Positions 1-6,974 of a DNA stretch of 29,852 bases are shown here, piece by piece. The position numbers and the translations under genes were made by a program. Source of the stretch: an uncultured Collinsella sp. (GTDB lineage Bacteria; Actinomycetota; Coriobacteriia; Coriobacteriales; Coriobacteriaceae). Positions within the stretch are counted from its first letter, which is position 1; each line of letters starts with the position of its first letter. A model generated the notes under the pieces. That model did no database searches, had not been told where the DNA came from, and saw nothing but the letters and a program-made list of their open reading frames with translations. The stretch lies in contig UQSK01000022.1 of NCBI GenBank assembly GCA_900543605.1, positions 1-29,852 of the forward strand. The letters are read 5' to 3'.

Positions 1-48
1 CGAGATTACTACGCGTCTCGTGGGCTCGGAGATGTGTATAAGAGACAG
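1..48. other. Nextera transposase adapter (i7 side), not genomic
   Basis: Bases 30-48 are the 19-base Nextera mosaic end and bases 15-29 are the standard Read-2 adapter stem. Bases 1-6 are the tail of the P7 primer, which makes the eight bases 7-14 (tactacgc) the i7 sample index. The genuine sequence starts at 49. Translating through this region adds an artefactual tail (ending SPSPRDA) to the truncated pyrK product. Confidence 0.98.
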
Positions 49-386
49 TTCCTGGTGCCCTCGGGCACAAGCCAGCCGCGGCCGCCAGGGCCCAGCAGAT
101 TAGAGGTGGAACCGGGGGCCATCTGCGACAGACGATGGGTGTCGTCGCCCACGACGGCGTACCACAGCTCGACGGTGCCGGCCTGGGCGTCGGCGCGATA
201 GAAGCTCAGGGGCACGCGAAGCAGCGAGGACGCATCGCCGGGCACGGCAATGTTCACAAACTGACCGGGCTTGAGCGCACTTGCAAGCTTGGGGGCCGAG
301 ATGACGAGCGAGAAGATGCCGTCGGCGATCTCCTGGTTCGAGACGACCTCGAAGTCGTGCATGCGTGCAGTGGAAGGTGTGGGCAT
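49..386 (-). CDS. pyrK: Dihydroorotate dehydrogenase electron-transfer subunit PyrK, N-terminal part
   Basis: PyrK is the FAD and [2Fe-2S] subunit of class 1B dihydroorotate dehydrogenase. It passes electrons from PyrD to NAD+ in de novo pyrimidine synthesis in the cytoplasm. About 112 N-terminal residues are present, covering the ferredoxin-reductase-like beta-barrel. Visible motifs are LKPGQFVNI (about residues 38-46) and LRVPLSFYR (about 56-64), the family's RPxS flavin-binding type. The rest of the flavin/NAD domain and the iron-sulfur cysteines lie beyond the contig end. The ATG at 386 follows GGAG at good spacing; a second ATG at 362 is possible but lacks a better ribosome site. The gene sits 92 bases downstream of pyrC in the same direction, and pyrD would be expected next. 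The last codons before base 49 run into adapter. Confidence 0.88.
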
Positions 387-433
387 AGACGCTCCAATCC
401 CCCATGCGGTTGCATGGTCAAAACGAACAGAAA

Positions 434-458
434 GCGCGGCACCGCAAGGGCACCGCGC
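434..458 (-). terminator. Possible hairpin between pyrC and pyrK
   Basis: GCGCGG (434-439) can pair with CCGCGC (453-458). On the minus strand it is followed by a T-rich stretch that is not a clean T-run. It could act as a partial terminator or processing site in the only sizeable gap of the pyr operon. The stem is short and the call is tentative. Confidence 0.25.
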
Positions 459-478
459 ACAAAAGCGATAAGGCTATG

Positions 479-1768
479 CTAGCAGATGCAGCCGTCGGCG
501 AGCGTCTGCTTGCCGCCGACAAACACATCGGTGGCACGACCGGTGAGCGTGCGACCGGCAAAACCGGAGTTCTGGGCGCGCGACTCGTAACCATCCTCGC
601 CGACCGTCCAGGTGGCGGACGCGTCGAACACGGTCAGATCGGCAACGGAGCCCGCCTTGACCTGAACCTGGTCGAGGCCCAGGATCTCACGCGGCTTGAT
701 GGCCATGAGCTCGACCATGCGGCCCATGCTCATCTTGCCCGTGTTGACCAGCTCGGTGAGTACGAGCGACAGCGAGGTCTCGAGGCCGATCATGCCAAAG
801 GGCGCAAGCTCGAACTCGCGGGCCTTCTCCCACGGGGTATGGGGAGCGTGATCGGTGACGATAGCGTCGACGGTACCGTCGATGACACCCTGACGGATAG
901 CCTCGGCGTCCTCGTCGGTGCGCAACGGCGGGTTGACCTTGAGCGAGGTGTTGTAGGTCTCGTCTAGGTCGTTCTCGGTCAGGAACATGTGGTGCGGAGT
1001 GGCCTCGCAGGTAACCTGAACTCCAGCGGCCTTACCGGCACGCACGATCTCCAGGCCATGAGCGGTGGAGATGTGCTGGATGTGCAGCTTGGCACCGGTC
1101 AGCTTGGCGATCTCGATGTCGCGAGCGATCTGGAGCTCCTCGCCGGCAGCCGGCCAGCCCTCGAGGGCCAGACGGGTCGAGACCTTGCCCTCGTTGATCT
1201 GGCCGTGGCCGACCAGGTCCTCGTCCTGGCAGTGGCTCATAAAGACCTTGCCGAACATCTTGCCGTAGTCCATGCAGCGACGGAGCATGCCCGCGCCCTG
1301 CACACCGCGGCCGTCGTCGGTGAAGGCGACGGCGCCGTGGGCGACCATATCGCCCATCTCGGACATAGCCTCGCCCTTAAGACCGCGGGTCATGGCGCCC
1401 GACGGATAGACACGGCAGTGACCGACCTCGGCAGCACGAGACTTGACGAACTCCACGACGGTACCGTTATCGGTGACGGGATCGGTGTTGGGCATGGCGC
1501 ACACGCCGGTAAAGCCGCCCTTGGCAGCCGCGCGGGTGCCGCTCTCGATGTCCTCTTTGACCTCATAGCCGGGCTCGCGAAGGTGAACGTGCATATCCAC
1601 CAGGCCGGGGACGAGGTACTTGCCGAAAAGGTCGCGGACCTCGGCTCCCTCGACGGCGAGATTCTCGCCGACCTCGGCGATCTTGTCGCCGTCAATCAGG
1701 ACGTCAACGACACCGTCAAGCTCGACAGACGGATCGACGACGTGGGCATTCTTAAGAAGCAAGGCCAT
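479..1768 (-). CDS. pyrC: Dihydroorotase PyrC
   Basis: Zinc amidohydrolase that cyclises N-carbamoyl-aspartate to dihydroorotate, the third step of UMP synthesis. The product is 429 residues, the usual length of the bacterial class I (long) dihydroorotases. The metal-binding HVHLREPG motif is at residues 60-67. Further family signatures are MPNTDP (about 92-97), PHH (about 284-286) and VTDHAPH (about 308-314). The ATG at 1768 is preceded by GGAGGTG at ideal spacing. Its first 17 bases overlap the end of pyrB, so the two genes are probably translationally coupled. It is the third gene of the pyrR-pyrB-pyrC-pyrK operon and should share the PyrR leader control upstream of pyrR. The full set of motifs suggests an active enzyme. 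Confidence 0.96.
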   Translation of the reverse strand: MALLLKNAHVVDPSVELDGVVDVLIDGDKIAEVGENLAVEGAEVRDLFGKYLVPGLVDMHVHLREPGYEVKEDIESGTRAAAKGGFTGVCAMPNTDPVTDNGTVVEFVKSRAAEVGHCRVYPSGAMTRGLKGEAMSEMGDMVAHGAVAFTDDGRGVQGAGMLRRCMDYGKMFGKVFMSHCQDEDLVGHGQINEGKVSTRLALEGWPAAGEELQIARDIEIAKLTGAKLHIQHISTAHGLEIVRAGKAAGVQVTCEATPHHMFLTENDLDETYNTSLKVNPPLRTDEDAEAIRQGVIDGTVDAIVTDHAPHTPWEKAREFELAPFGMIGLETSLSLVLTELVNTGKMSMGRMVELMAIKPREILGLDQVQVKAGSVADLTVFDASATWTVGEDGYESRAQNSGFAGRTLTGRATDVFVGGKQTLADGCIC

Positions 1769-2696
1769 TATCGGCACCTCCAAGCAGCAGATACAGGATA
1801 GCCATACGCACGCAGATACCGGCGTAGACCTGCTCCAGGATGACGGAGCGTTGCGGGTGGTCAGCCATATAGGAGTCGAACTCGACGCCGCGGTTGATGG
1901 GGCCCGGGTGGCAGATGATCGCATCGGGCTTCATGAGCTTCTCGCGGTCCTTGGTCAGGCCGAAGAGCTTGTGGTACTCACGAATCGTGGGGAACGGGGC
2001 ACCCTCGAGGCGCTCCTGCTGCACGCGCAGCATGTAGACGACGTCCAGCTCGGGCAGGACGGAATCGAGGTCGCTCGTCACGTGGTCGCAGCCCAGGACC
2101 TCGGGCGCCGGCGGCAGCAGCGTGCCGGGGGCGACGGCGTAGGTCTCGCAGCCCATGATCTTAAGCGCGGGGATCAGCGAACCGCAGACACGGGAGTGTG
2201 CGATATCGCCGACGACGGCGACCTTCAGACCGTGGAAATCACCCTTGTGCTCCCAGATGGTGTACAGGTCCAGCAGGGCCTGCGTAGGATGGTTGTGCTT
2301 GCCGTCACCGGCGCAGATGACGCTCGCGGGCGAGTTCTGCGTGACGATGTAGGGAGCGCCGGCATGCTTATCGCGCACGACGATGCAGTCGATCTTGTAG
2401 GCGTTGAGGGTCTCGACGGTGTCGACGAGGCTCTCGCCCTTGACCGTGGAGGTCGAGGAGCCGCCAAAGTTGAGGCTGTCGGCCGAAAGACGCTTCTCGG
2501 CGAGCTCGAAGGAGCTACGGGTGCGCGTCGAGGGCTCGTTGAACATGTTAACGATGGTCTTGCCCTTGAGCGTGGGGACCTTCTTGATCGCACGCTCGTT
2601 AACCTCGGAGAACGCCTTGGCGGTCTTGAGGATGAGCTTGATGTCCTCTTCGGAGTACTCGGTAATGTCGATCAGGTGCTTATGGTTGAACGCCAC
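1752..2696 (-). CDS. pyrB: Aspartate carbamoyltransferase catalytic subunit PyrB
   Basis: Catalyses carbamoyl phosphate + aspartate to N-carbamoyl-aspartate, the committed step of pyrimidine synthesis. The 314-residue protein carries the carbamoyl-phosphate loop FNEPSTRTR (52-60), the HPTQALLD motif (136-143) and the C-terminal CHPGPINRG loop (262-270). The start is a GTG at 2696, chosen because GGGAGGTGAG lies about 9 bases upstream and homology begins there; reading further upstream only adds sequence from inside pyrR. The gene begins 4 bases after the pyrR stop, and its ribosome site overlaps the end of pyrR. No pyrI regulatory subunit is next to it, as in Gram-positive pyr operons where PyrR does the regulating. 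Confidence 0.96.
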   Translation of the reverse strand: MAFNHKHLIDITEYSEEDIKLILKTAKAFSEVNERAIKKVPTLKGKTIVNMFNEPSTRTRSSFELAEKRLSADSLNFGGSSTSTVKGESLVDTVETLNAYKIDCIVVRDKHAGAPYIVTQNSPASVICAGDGKHNHPTQALLDLYTIWEHKGDFHGLKVAVVGDIAHSRVCGSLIPALKIMGCETYAVAPGTLLPPAPEVLGCDHVTSDLDSVLPELDVVYMLRVQQERLEGAPFPTIREYHKLFGLTKDREKLMKPDAIICHPGPINRGVEFDSYMADHPQRSVILEQVYAGICVRMAILYLLLGGADNGLAS

Positions 2697-2700
2697 GGTA

Positions 2701-3285
2701 CTACTCACCTCCCAGCGGCGCGGAGCCCACGTGGGAACCCGGCGCGACGTCATTGATCTCGACAGCGGTGTGGCCGTCGACTTCCTTCATATATAGGTGC
2801 ACGTTCTCCTCATGCGACGAGGGAACGTTCTTGCCGACAAAGTCCGGCGAGATGGGGAGCTCGCGGTGGCCGCGGTCAACGAGGACTGCCAGCTCAATGC
2901 GGCTCGGACGGCCCAGGTCCATGACGGCGTCGAGAGCGGCGCGGATGGTACGGCCCGTATACAGGATGTCGTCCACCAGCACGACGCGCTTGCCGTCGAC
3001 GCTAAAGGGAATGTTGGTGGCGTGGATCGCGGGAGCGAAATTGGTAGCGTAGTCATCGCGGTAGAAGCTGATGTCGAGGCTGCCGAGCGGAACGTCGACG
3101 CCCTCGATCTCCTTGATCTCCTCGGCAAGTTTCTTTGCCAGAAGGTCGCCGCGCGTGACGATGCCGACCAGAGCGAGGTCTTCACAGCCCTCGTTGCGCT
3201 CGAGAATCTCGTGCGCGATGCGGGTCATCGCTCGATTGACGGCGGTCTCGTCCATGATGACCGCCTTGGGGGAAGTCGTGCCCAT
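2701..3285 (-). CDS. pyrR: PyrR, pyrimidine operon regulator / uracil phosphoribosyltransferase
   Basis: PyrR proteins have a type I phosphoribosyltransferase fold. They bind pyr mRNA when UMP/UTP is plentiful and lower operon expression; many also have uracil phosphoribosyltransferase activity. The 194-residue product has the PRPP-binding loop VVLVDDILYTGRT (101-113), the upstream GIVTRGDLLA region (41-50) and the SFYRDD segment (73-78) of the family. It is about 15 residues longer than B. subtilis PyrR because of a C-terminal tail rich in Gly and Ser. The ATG at 3285 follows GGAAGGAG. It is the first gene of the operon and sits just behind a structured leader, which is the expected arrangement for autoregulation. 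Confidence 0.95.
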   Translation of the reverse strand: MGTTSPKAVIMDETAVNRAMTRIAHEILERNEGCEDLALVGIVTRGDLLAKKLAEEIKEIEGVDVPLGSLDISFYRDDYATNFAPAIHATNIPFSVDGKRVVLVDDILYTGRTIRAALDAVMDLGRPSRIELAVLVDRGHRELPISPDFVGKNVPSSHEENVHLYMKEVDGHTAVEINDVAPGSHVGSAPLGGE

Positions 3286-3413
3286 CGATCTCCTTCCTCA
3301 CATGTCTTGACTGCTGACACAGTCAAAAAAATAGATGCCCGACCGCTCAAAGCGGACCAGACACCCACAGGAAAGGCTGCTCTTTGGCAGCTATGTAATT
3401 CCATGTGGGTATC
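3286..3413 (-). promoter_or_regulatory. Structured pyr operon leader, probable PyrR-responsive attenuator
   Basis: The untranslated RNA ahead of pyrR can fold three hairpins. The first has a 10-pair outer stem (3404-3413 with 3360-3369, one wobble) and an inner GCTGC/GCAGC stem (3376-3380 with 3387-3391). The second is CCGCT/AGCGG (3343-3355), followed after some bases by a seven-base T-run (minus strand, 3325-3331). The third is a perfect seven-pair TTGACTG/CAGTCAA hairpin (3307-3326) just before the ribosome site. The position ahead of pyrR and the T-run fit a PyrR attenuator, but I could not match the PyrR binding-loop consensus with certainty. A weak minus-strand promoter candidate lies upstream (TACACT at 3440-3445 with TCGCAA at 3463-3468). 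Confidence 0.6.
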
Positions 3414-3538
3414 TCGTACCCCTTTAATGGTCAAGGGATAGTGTAGCCAACCTCGAACTTAATTGCGAGCATAAATACAGAGCAATCCGTAAACGCAGCC
3501 CAATGCTCAATAAACCTATATATATTTGTGAGACGAGC

Positions 3539-3567
3539 TTGAAAACGCACGCACGAGCTGGCATAAT
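3539..3567 (+). promoter_or_regulatory. Candidate sigma-70 promoter P1 for rpmB
   Basis: TTGAAA (3539-3544) and CATAAT (3562-3567) are separated by exactly 17 bases and face rpmB. Transcription would start near 3574, giving a leader of about 160 bases. Apart from this, the second candidate at 3677 and the pyr promoter on the other strand, I see nothing in the 3414-3736 intergenic stretch. Confidence 0.5.
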
Positions 3568-3673
3568 CCCCTCTGCTGCACGCAAATCGGATCTACGTCC
3601 AGGGCCGTGGCGTGAGCACTATCGCCAAAAGAGAAATATCTCTGTGTAGATTACGCACAGGGAGCTACTTCTG

Positions 3674-3682
3674 TGCTATAGT
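3674..3682 (+). promoter_or_regulatory. Candidate extended -10 promoter P2 for rpmB
   Basis: TGC followed by TATAGT (3677-3682) is an extended -10 element 55 bases before the rpmB ATG. No convincing -35 lies at 17 bases (TTACGC at 3651 is too far), which extended -10 promoters can tolerate. Confidence 0.4.
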
Positions 3683-3736
3683 TCAGGCTTGTTTGTTAAC
3701 GCGACATGTTCGTTTGTCGCCCAAGGAGGGTCAGTT

Positions 3737-3925
3737 ATGTCCAAAGTTTGCGAAGTTTGCGGTAAGCACCCCGTTGCCGGTCGCTCCATCAGCCACTCTC
3801 ACCGCGTCACCAACCGTAAGTTCCGCCCCAACATCCAGCGCGTCTACGTCGTCGTCGATGGTCACCGTCGCAAGATGAACGTTTGCTCCACCTGCCTCAA
3901 GTCCGGCAAGGTTGCGCGCTCCTAA
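3737..3925 (+). CDS. rpmB: 50S ribosomal protein L28
   Basis: Small basic protein of the large ribosomal subunit, 62 residues. It starts with MSKVCEVCGK and carries two CxxC pairs (C5/C8 and C51/C54), so it is the zinc-ribbon (C+) form rather than the cysteine-free form used under zinc shortage. The SHSHRVTNRKFRPN segment is typical of L28. The ATG at 3737 follows AAGGAGGG (3723-3730); an in-frame ATG 48 bases upstream would add unrelated residues and has no ribosome site. It stands alone on the plus strand between the divergent pyr operon and adhE, with its own promoter candidates and a terminator behind it. Confidence 0.97.
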   Translation: MSKVCEVCGKHPVAGRSISHSHRVTNRKFRPNIQRVYVVVDGHRRKMNVCSTCLKSGKVARS

Positions 3926-3996
3926 ATAAGGTCTTACCAACAAGTACCTCGGACTCTCCGGGTCAAAGACCTCGCGTTCATATAGAACTTACCAAA

Positions 3997-4026
3997 GGCG
4001 TCCTCTCTTGTGGAGGGCGCCTTTTT
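3997..4026 (+). terminator. Intrinsic terminator after rpmB
   Basis: A nine-pair stem (3997-4005 with 4013-4021, one G-T wobble) with a seven-base loop is followed directly by TTTTT. It ends the rpmB transcript about 70 bases past the stop codon. Nothing else is visible in 3926-3996. Confidence 0.85.
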
Positions 4027-4036
4027 GCACTCATTT

Positions 4037-4080
4037 GGGACAGACTTACATGAGTGAAAGCGCTCATATAAGTCGATCCC
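4037..4080 (+). promoter_or_regulatory. Long imperfect inverted repeat with cre/LacI-like core upstream of adhE
   Basis: Arms GGGA..GACTTA.ATGAG and CTCAT.TAAGTC..TCCC pair over 15 bases, interrupted by small mismatches, around the centre TGAAAGCG. The central 14 bases at 4055-4068 begin TGAAAGCGCT, matching the core of LacI/CcpA-type operators (TGWAARCGYT). It lies about 180 bases upstream of the adhE start. It is not a normal terminator because no T-run follows. Confidence 0.5.
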
Positions 4081-4115
4081 CAATGAACGAGGCGATGCAC
4101 TGGTAATTAGTTTGC

Positions 4116-4147
4116 TTAAAACGTTTCATTTTATTGAAGCGTTTTAG
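4116..4147 (+). promoter_or_regulatory. Inverted repeat with two LacI-type half-operators upstream of adhE
   Basis: The 11-base arms (4118-4128 and 4135-4145) match at 10 positions around a six-base spacer. Each arm contains a CG-centred element (TTAAAACGTTTCAT at 4116-4129; TTGAAGCGTTTTAG at 4134-4147) resembling LacI/GalR-family operators. The repeat is centred about 74 bases upstream of the likely adhE transcription start. A Rex-type operator (TTGTGAA-type arms) was looked for and not seen. Confidence 0.5.
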
Positions 4148-4189
4148 TGTGCCTTTTAGAGGAATCTGACCTTTCGCCGAATAATTTCT

Positions 4190-4198
4190 TGCTATCAT
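4190..4198 (+). promoter_or_regulatory. Candidate extended -10 promoter of adhE
   Basis: TGC plus TATCAT (4193-4198) precedes the adhE ribosome site by about 30 bases. No good -35 is present at the usual distance, which together with the upstream inverted repeats suggests regulated use. The same TGCTATCAT string occurs in the candidate promoters of pyrH and rpsB. Confidence 0.5.
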
Positions 4199-4238
4199 GC
4201 AAGGCGTAGGGTAAATCTCCGATCGCAAGGAGACACAA

Positions 4239-6887
4239 ATGGTGAAAAAGTCACCGGAAAACACTACTCCCGCAATTGTGGACAACGTAGAGGCGCTTGA
4301 GGCTAAGCTCGCTCAGATGCGAGAGGCCCAGGCGCTTTTTGCTACGTACACGCAGGAGCAGGTCGACAAGATCTTCTATGAGGCCGCCATGGCCGCCAAC
4401 AAGGCTCGTATCCCGTTGGCGAAGATGGCCATCGAGGAGACCGGCCGCGGCGTTCTTGAGGACAAGGTCATCAAGAACCACTACGCCGCAGAGTACATCT
4501 ACAACGCTTACAAGAACACCAAGACCTGTGGTGTCCTGGAGCGCGACGAGGCTTACGGCATCACCAAGATCGCCGAGCCCATCGGCATCGTGGGCGCCGT
4601 CATCCCGACGACCAACCCCACCTCCACCGCGATCTTCAAGACGCTGATCAGTCTGAAGACCCGCAACGCCATCATCATCTCCCCGCACCCGGCTGCCGCC
4701 AAGTGCACCATCGCCGCCGCCAAGCTCGTGCTTGACGCCGCCGTCAAGGCCGGCGCCCCCGAGGGCATCATCGGCTGGGTCGATGTCCCCTCCATCGAGC
4801 TGACCAACATGGTCATGCGCGACGTCGACATCATCCTCGCCACCGGTGGCCCGGGCATGGTCAAGGCCGCTTACTCCTCGGGCAAGCCTGCCCTGGGCGT
4901 TGGCGCCGGTAACACCCCGGTCGTCATCGACGACACCGCCGACGTGCTGCTCGCTGTCAACTCCATCATCCACTCCAAGACCTTCGACAACGGCATGATC
5001 TGCGCTTCCGAGCAGTCCGTGACCGTCATCGACACCATCTATGACCAGGTCAAGGCCGAGTTCCAGAAGCGCGGCTGCTACTTCGTCAAGCAGGGTGCCG
5101 AGATGGAGGCCCTGCGTGCCGCCATGTTCAAGAACGGCGCCCTCGATCACCGCATCCCCGGCATGGCTGCCGCCAAGATCGCCGAGCTCGCCGGCATCGA
5201 GGTTCCCGCCAAGACCAAGATCCTGATCGCCGAGGTCACCTCCACCGACCCCGCCAAGGAGGAGTTCTCCCACGAGAAGCTCTCCCCGGTCCTGGCCATG
5301 TATCACGCCAAGGACTTCCAGGAGGCCGTCGACAAGGCCGAGCACCTGGTGCTCGCCGGTGGCCCGGGCCACACCGCCTCTCTGTACGTGCACCCCGCCC
5401 AGGCCGAGAAGATCAGCCTGTTCGAGCACGTCATGAAGGCCTGCCGCATCGTCATCAACACCCCGTCCTCGCACGGCGGCATCGGTGACCTGTACAACTT
5501 TGGCATGAAGCCGTCTCTGACCCTGGGCTGCGGCTCCTGGGGCGGCAACTCCGTCTCCGAGAACGTTGGGGTGAAGCACTTGATCAACGTTAAGACTGTG
5601 GCCGAGCGCCGTGAGAACATGCTGTGGTTCCGCGCTCCCGAGAAGGTCTACTTCAAGAAGGGTTCCACGCCCGTCGCCCTCGACGAGCTGGGCAACGTCA
5701 TGGGCAAGAAGCGCGCCTTCATCGTCACCGACCAGTTCCTCTTCAAGAATGGCAACACCCGCGCCATCGAGGCCAAGCTCGACGAGATGGGCATCGCCCA
5801 CGACTGCTTCTACGACGTCGAGCCCGATCCGTCGCTGCAGTGCGCACGTCGCGGCGCCAAGCAGATGGCTCTCTTTGAGCCGGACGTCATCATCGCCGTC
5901 GGCGGTGGCTCCGCTATGGACGCCGGCAAGATCATGTGGATGATGTACGAGCACCCCGAGTGCAAGTTTGAGGACATGGCCATGGACTTCATGGACATCC
6001 GCAAGCGTATCTTCACCTTCCCCGAGATGGGCAAGAAGGCCTACTTCGTCGCCGTCCCGACCTCTTCGGGTACCGGCTCCGAGTGCACGCCGTTCGCCAT
6101 CATCACCGACAAGGAGACCGGCATCAAGTGGCCGCTCGCCGACTACGCGCTGCTCCCCAACATGGCTATCGTCGACGCCGACAACTGCATGACCGCCCCG
6201 CGCGGCCTGACCGCTGCCTCCGGCATCGACGTCATGACCCACGCCATCGAGTCCTACGTCTCCATCATGGCTTCCGACTACACCAAGGGCCTCTCCGAGC
6301 GCGCTGCTAAGCTCGTCTTCGAGAACCTGCCCTCCAGCTTCACGAACGGCGCCAAGGACCCGCATGCCCGCGAGGAGATGCACAACGCCTCTTGCATGGC
6401 CGGTATGGCCTTCGCCAACGCCTTCCTGGGCCTCAACCACTCCATGGCCCACAAGCTCGGCGCCTTCCATCACCTGCCCCACGGCCTCGCCAACGCCGTC
6501 ATCCTGACTCGCGTCATGCGCTACAACGCCGCCGAGGCTCCCGTCAAGATGGGTACCTTCTCCCAGTATCCTTATCCCAACGCGCTGCACAACTACGCCG
6601 AGATGGCCAAGTACTGCGGCATCGAGGGCAAGGACGACAAGGAGGTCTTCGAGAACTTCATCACGAAGCTCGAGGAGCTCAAGGACTTCATCGGCGTCAA
6701 GAAGACCATCGCCGACTACGGTGTTGACGAGCAGTACTTCCTCGACACCCTCGACGAGATGACCGAGCAGGCATTCAACGACCAGTGCACCGGCGCTAAC
6801 CCGCGCTACCCGCTCATGAGCGAGATCAAGGAGCTCTACCTGGACGCCTACTACGGCCGCGAGCCCCAGGACTACGCCGTCTGCTAG
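4239..6887 (+). CDS. adhE: Bifunctional acetaldehyde-CoA / alcohol dehydrogenase AdhE
   Basis: Converts acetyl-CoA through acetaldehyde to ethanol with two NADH, regenerating NAD+ during fermentation. AdhE usually assembles into cytoplasmic helical filaments called spirosomes. The product is 882 residues, close to E. coli AdhE (891). The N-terminal aldehyde dehydrogenase half (about 15-440) has the catalytic cysteine C255 in MICASEQS. The C-terminal iron-dependent alcohol dehydrogenase half (about 460-880) has GGGS (555-558) for NAD binding and iron ligands D664, H668, H734 and H748, all at the spacing seen in E. coli. The ATG at 4239 follows AAGGAGA. It is probably transcribed alone from the promoter at 4190, with operator-like repeats upstream and a GC-rich hairpin after it. 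All key residues are intact. Its codon use is strongly biased to C-ending codons, as expected for a highly expressed gene. Confidence 0.98.
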   Translation: MVKKSPENTTPAIVDNVEALEAKLAQMREAQALFATYTQEQVDKIFYEAAMAANKARIPLAKMAIEETGRGVLEDKVIKNHYAAEYIYNAYKNTKTCGVLERDEAYGITKIAEPIGIVGAVIPTTNPTSTAIFKTLISLKTRNAIIISPHPAAAKCTIAAAKLVLDAAVKAGAPEGIIGWVDVPSIELTNMVMRDVDIILATGGPGMVKAAYSSGKPALGVGAGNTPVVIDDTADVLLAVNSIIHSKTFDNGMICASEQSVTVIDTIYDQVKAEFQKRGCYFVKQGAEMEALRAAMFKNGALDHRIPGMAAAKIAELAGIEVPAKTKILIAEVTSTDPAKEEFSHEKLSPVLAMYHAKDFQEAVDKAEHLVLAGGPGHTASLYVHPAQAEKISLFEHVMKACRIVINTPSSHGGIGDLYNFGMKPSLTLGCGSWGGNSVSENVGVKHLINVKTVAERRENMLWFRAPEKVYFKKGSTPVALDELGNVMGKKRAFIVTDQFLFKNGNTRAIEAKLDEMGIAHDCFYDVEPDPSLQCARRGAKQMALFEPDVIIAVGGGSAMDAGKIMWMMYEHPECKFEDMAMDFMDIRKRIFTFPEMGKKAYFVAVPTSSGTGSECTPFAIITDKETGIKWPLADYALLPNMAIVDADNCMTAPRGLTAASGIDVMTHAIESYVSIMASDYTKGLSERAAKLVFENLPSSFTNGAKDPHAREEMHNASCMAGMAFANAFLGLNHSMAHKLGAFHHLPHGLANAVILTRVMRYNAAEAPVKMGTFSQYPYPNALHNYAEMAKYCGIEGKDDKEVFENFITKLEELKDFIGVKKTIADYGVDEQYFLDTLDEMTEQAFNDQCTGANPRYPLMSEIKELYLDAYYGREPQDYAVC

Positions 6888-6905
6888 TTTTAGCACGGTT
6901 ATTTG

Positions 6906-6941
6906 CGGCGGGGGTGCACGGGTGTACGCACGCCCCCGCCG
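6906..6941 (+). terminator. GC-rich hairpin after adhE
   Basis: CGGCGGGGG (6906-6914) pairs perfectly with CCCCCGCCG (6933-6941), with TGC/GCA extending the stem inward. The T-run after it is poor (GTTGCTTCT), so it may terminate only partly and let some transcripts continue into the kinase gene, or simply stabilise the adhE 3' end. Confidence 0.5.
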
Positions 6942-6974
6942 TTGCTTCTATCGCATCGTTGAAAGGATGCAATC

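Noticed and set aside
4037..4080. Terminator for rpmB or a small RNA gene
   Set aside because: A clear terminator already lies at 3997-4026, no T-run follows this repeat, and no promoter for a small RNA is visible. An operator role fits better.
4116..4147. Rex redox-repressor operator for adhE
   Set aside because: The arms do not match TTGTGAA/TTCACAA-type half-sites; the CG-centred pattern is nearer to LacI/GalR operators.
4251..6896. 881-codon open frame on the minus strand opposite adhE
   Set aside because: It mirrors adhE almost exactly. It arises from the strongly C-ending codons of a highly expressed GC-rich gene and encodes low-complexity Val/Leu/Gly/Asp/His-rich sequence with no recognisable domain or ribosome site.
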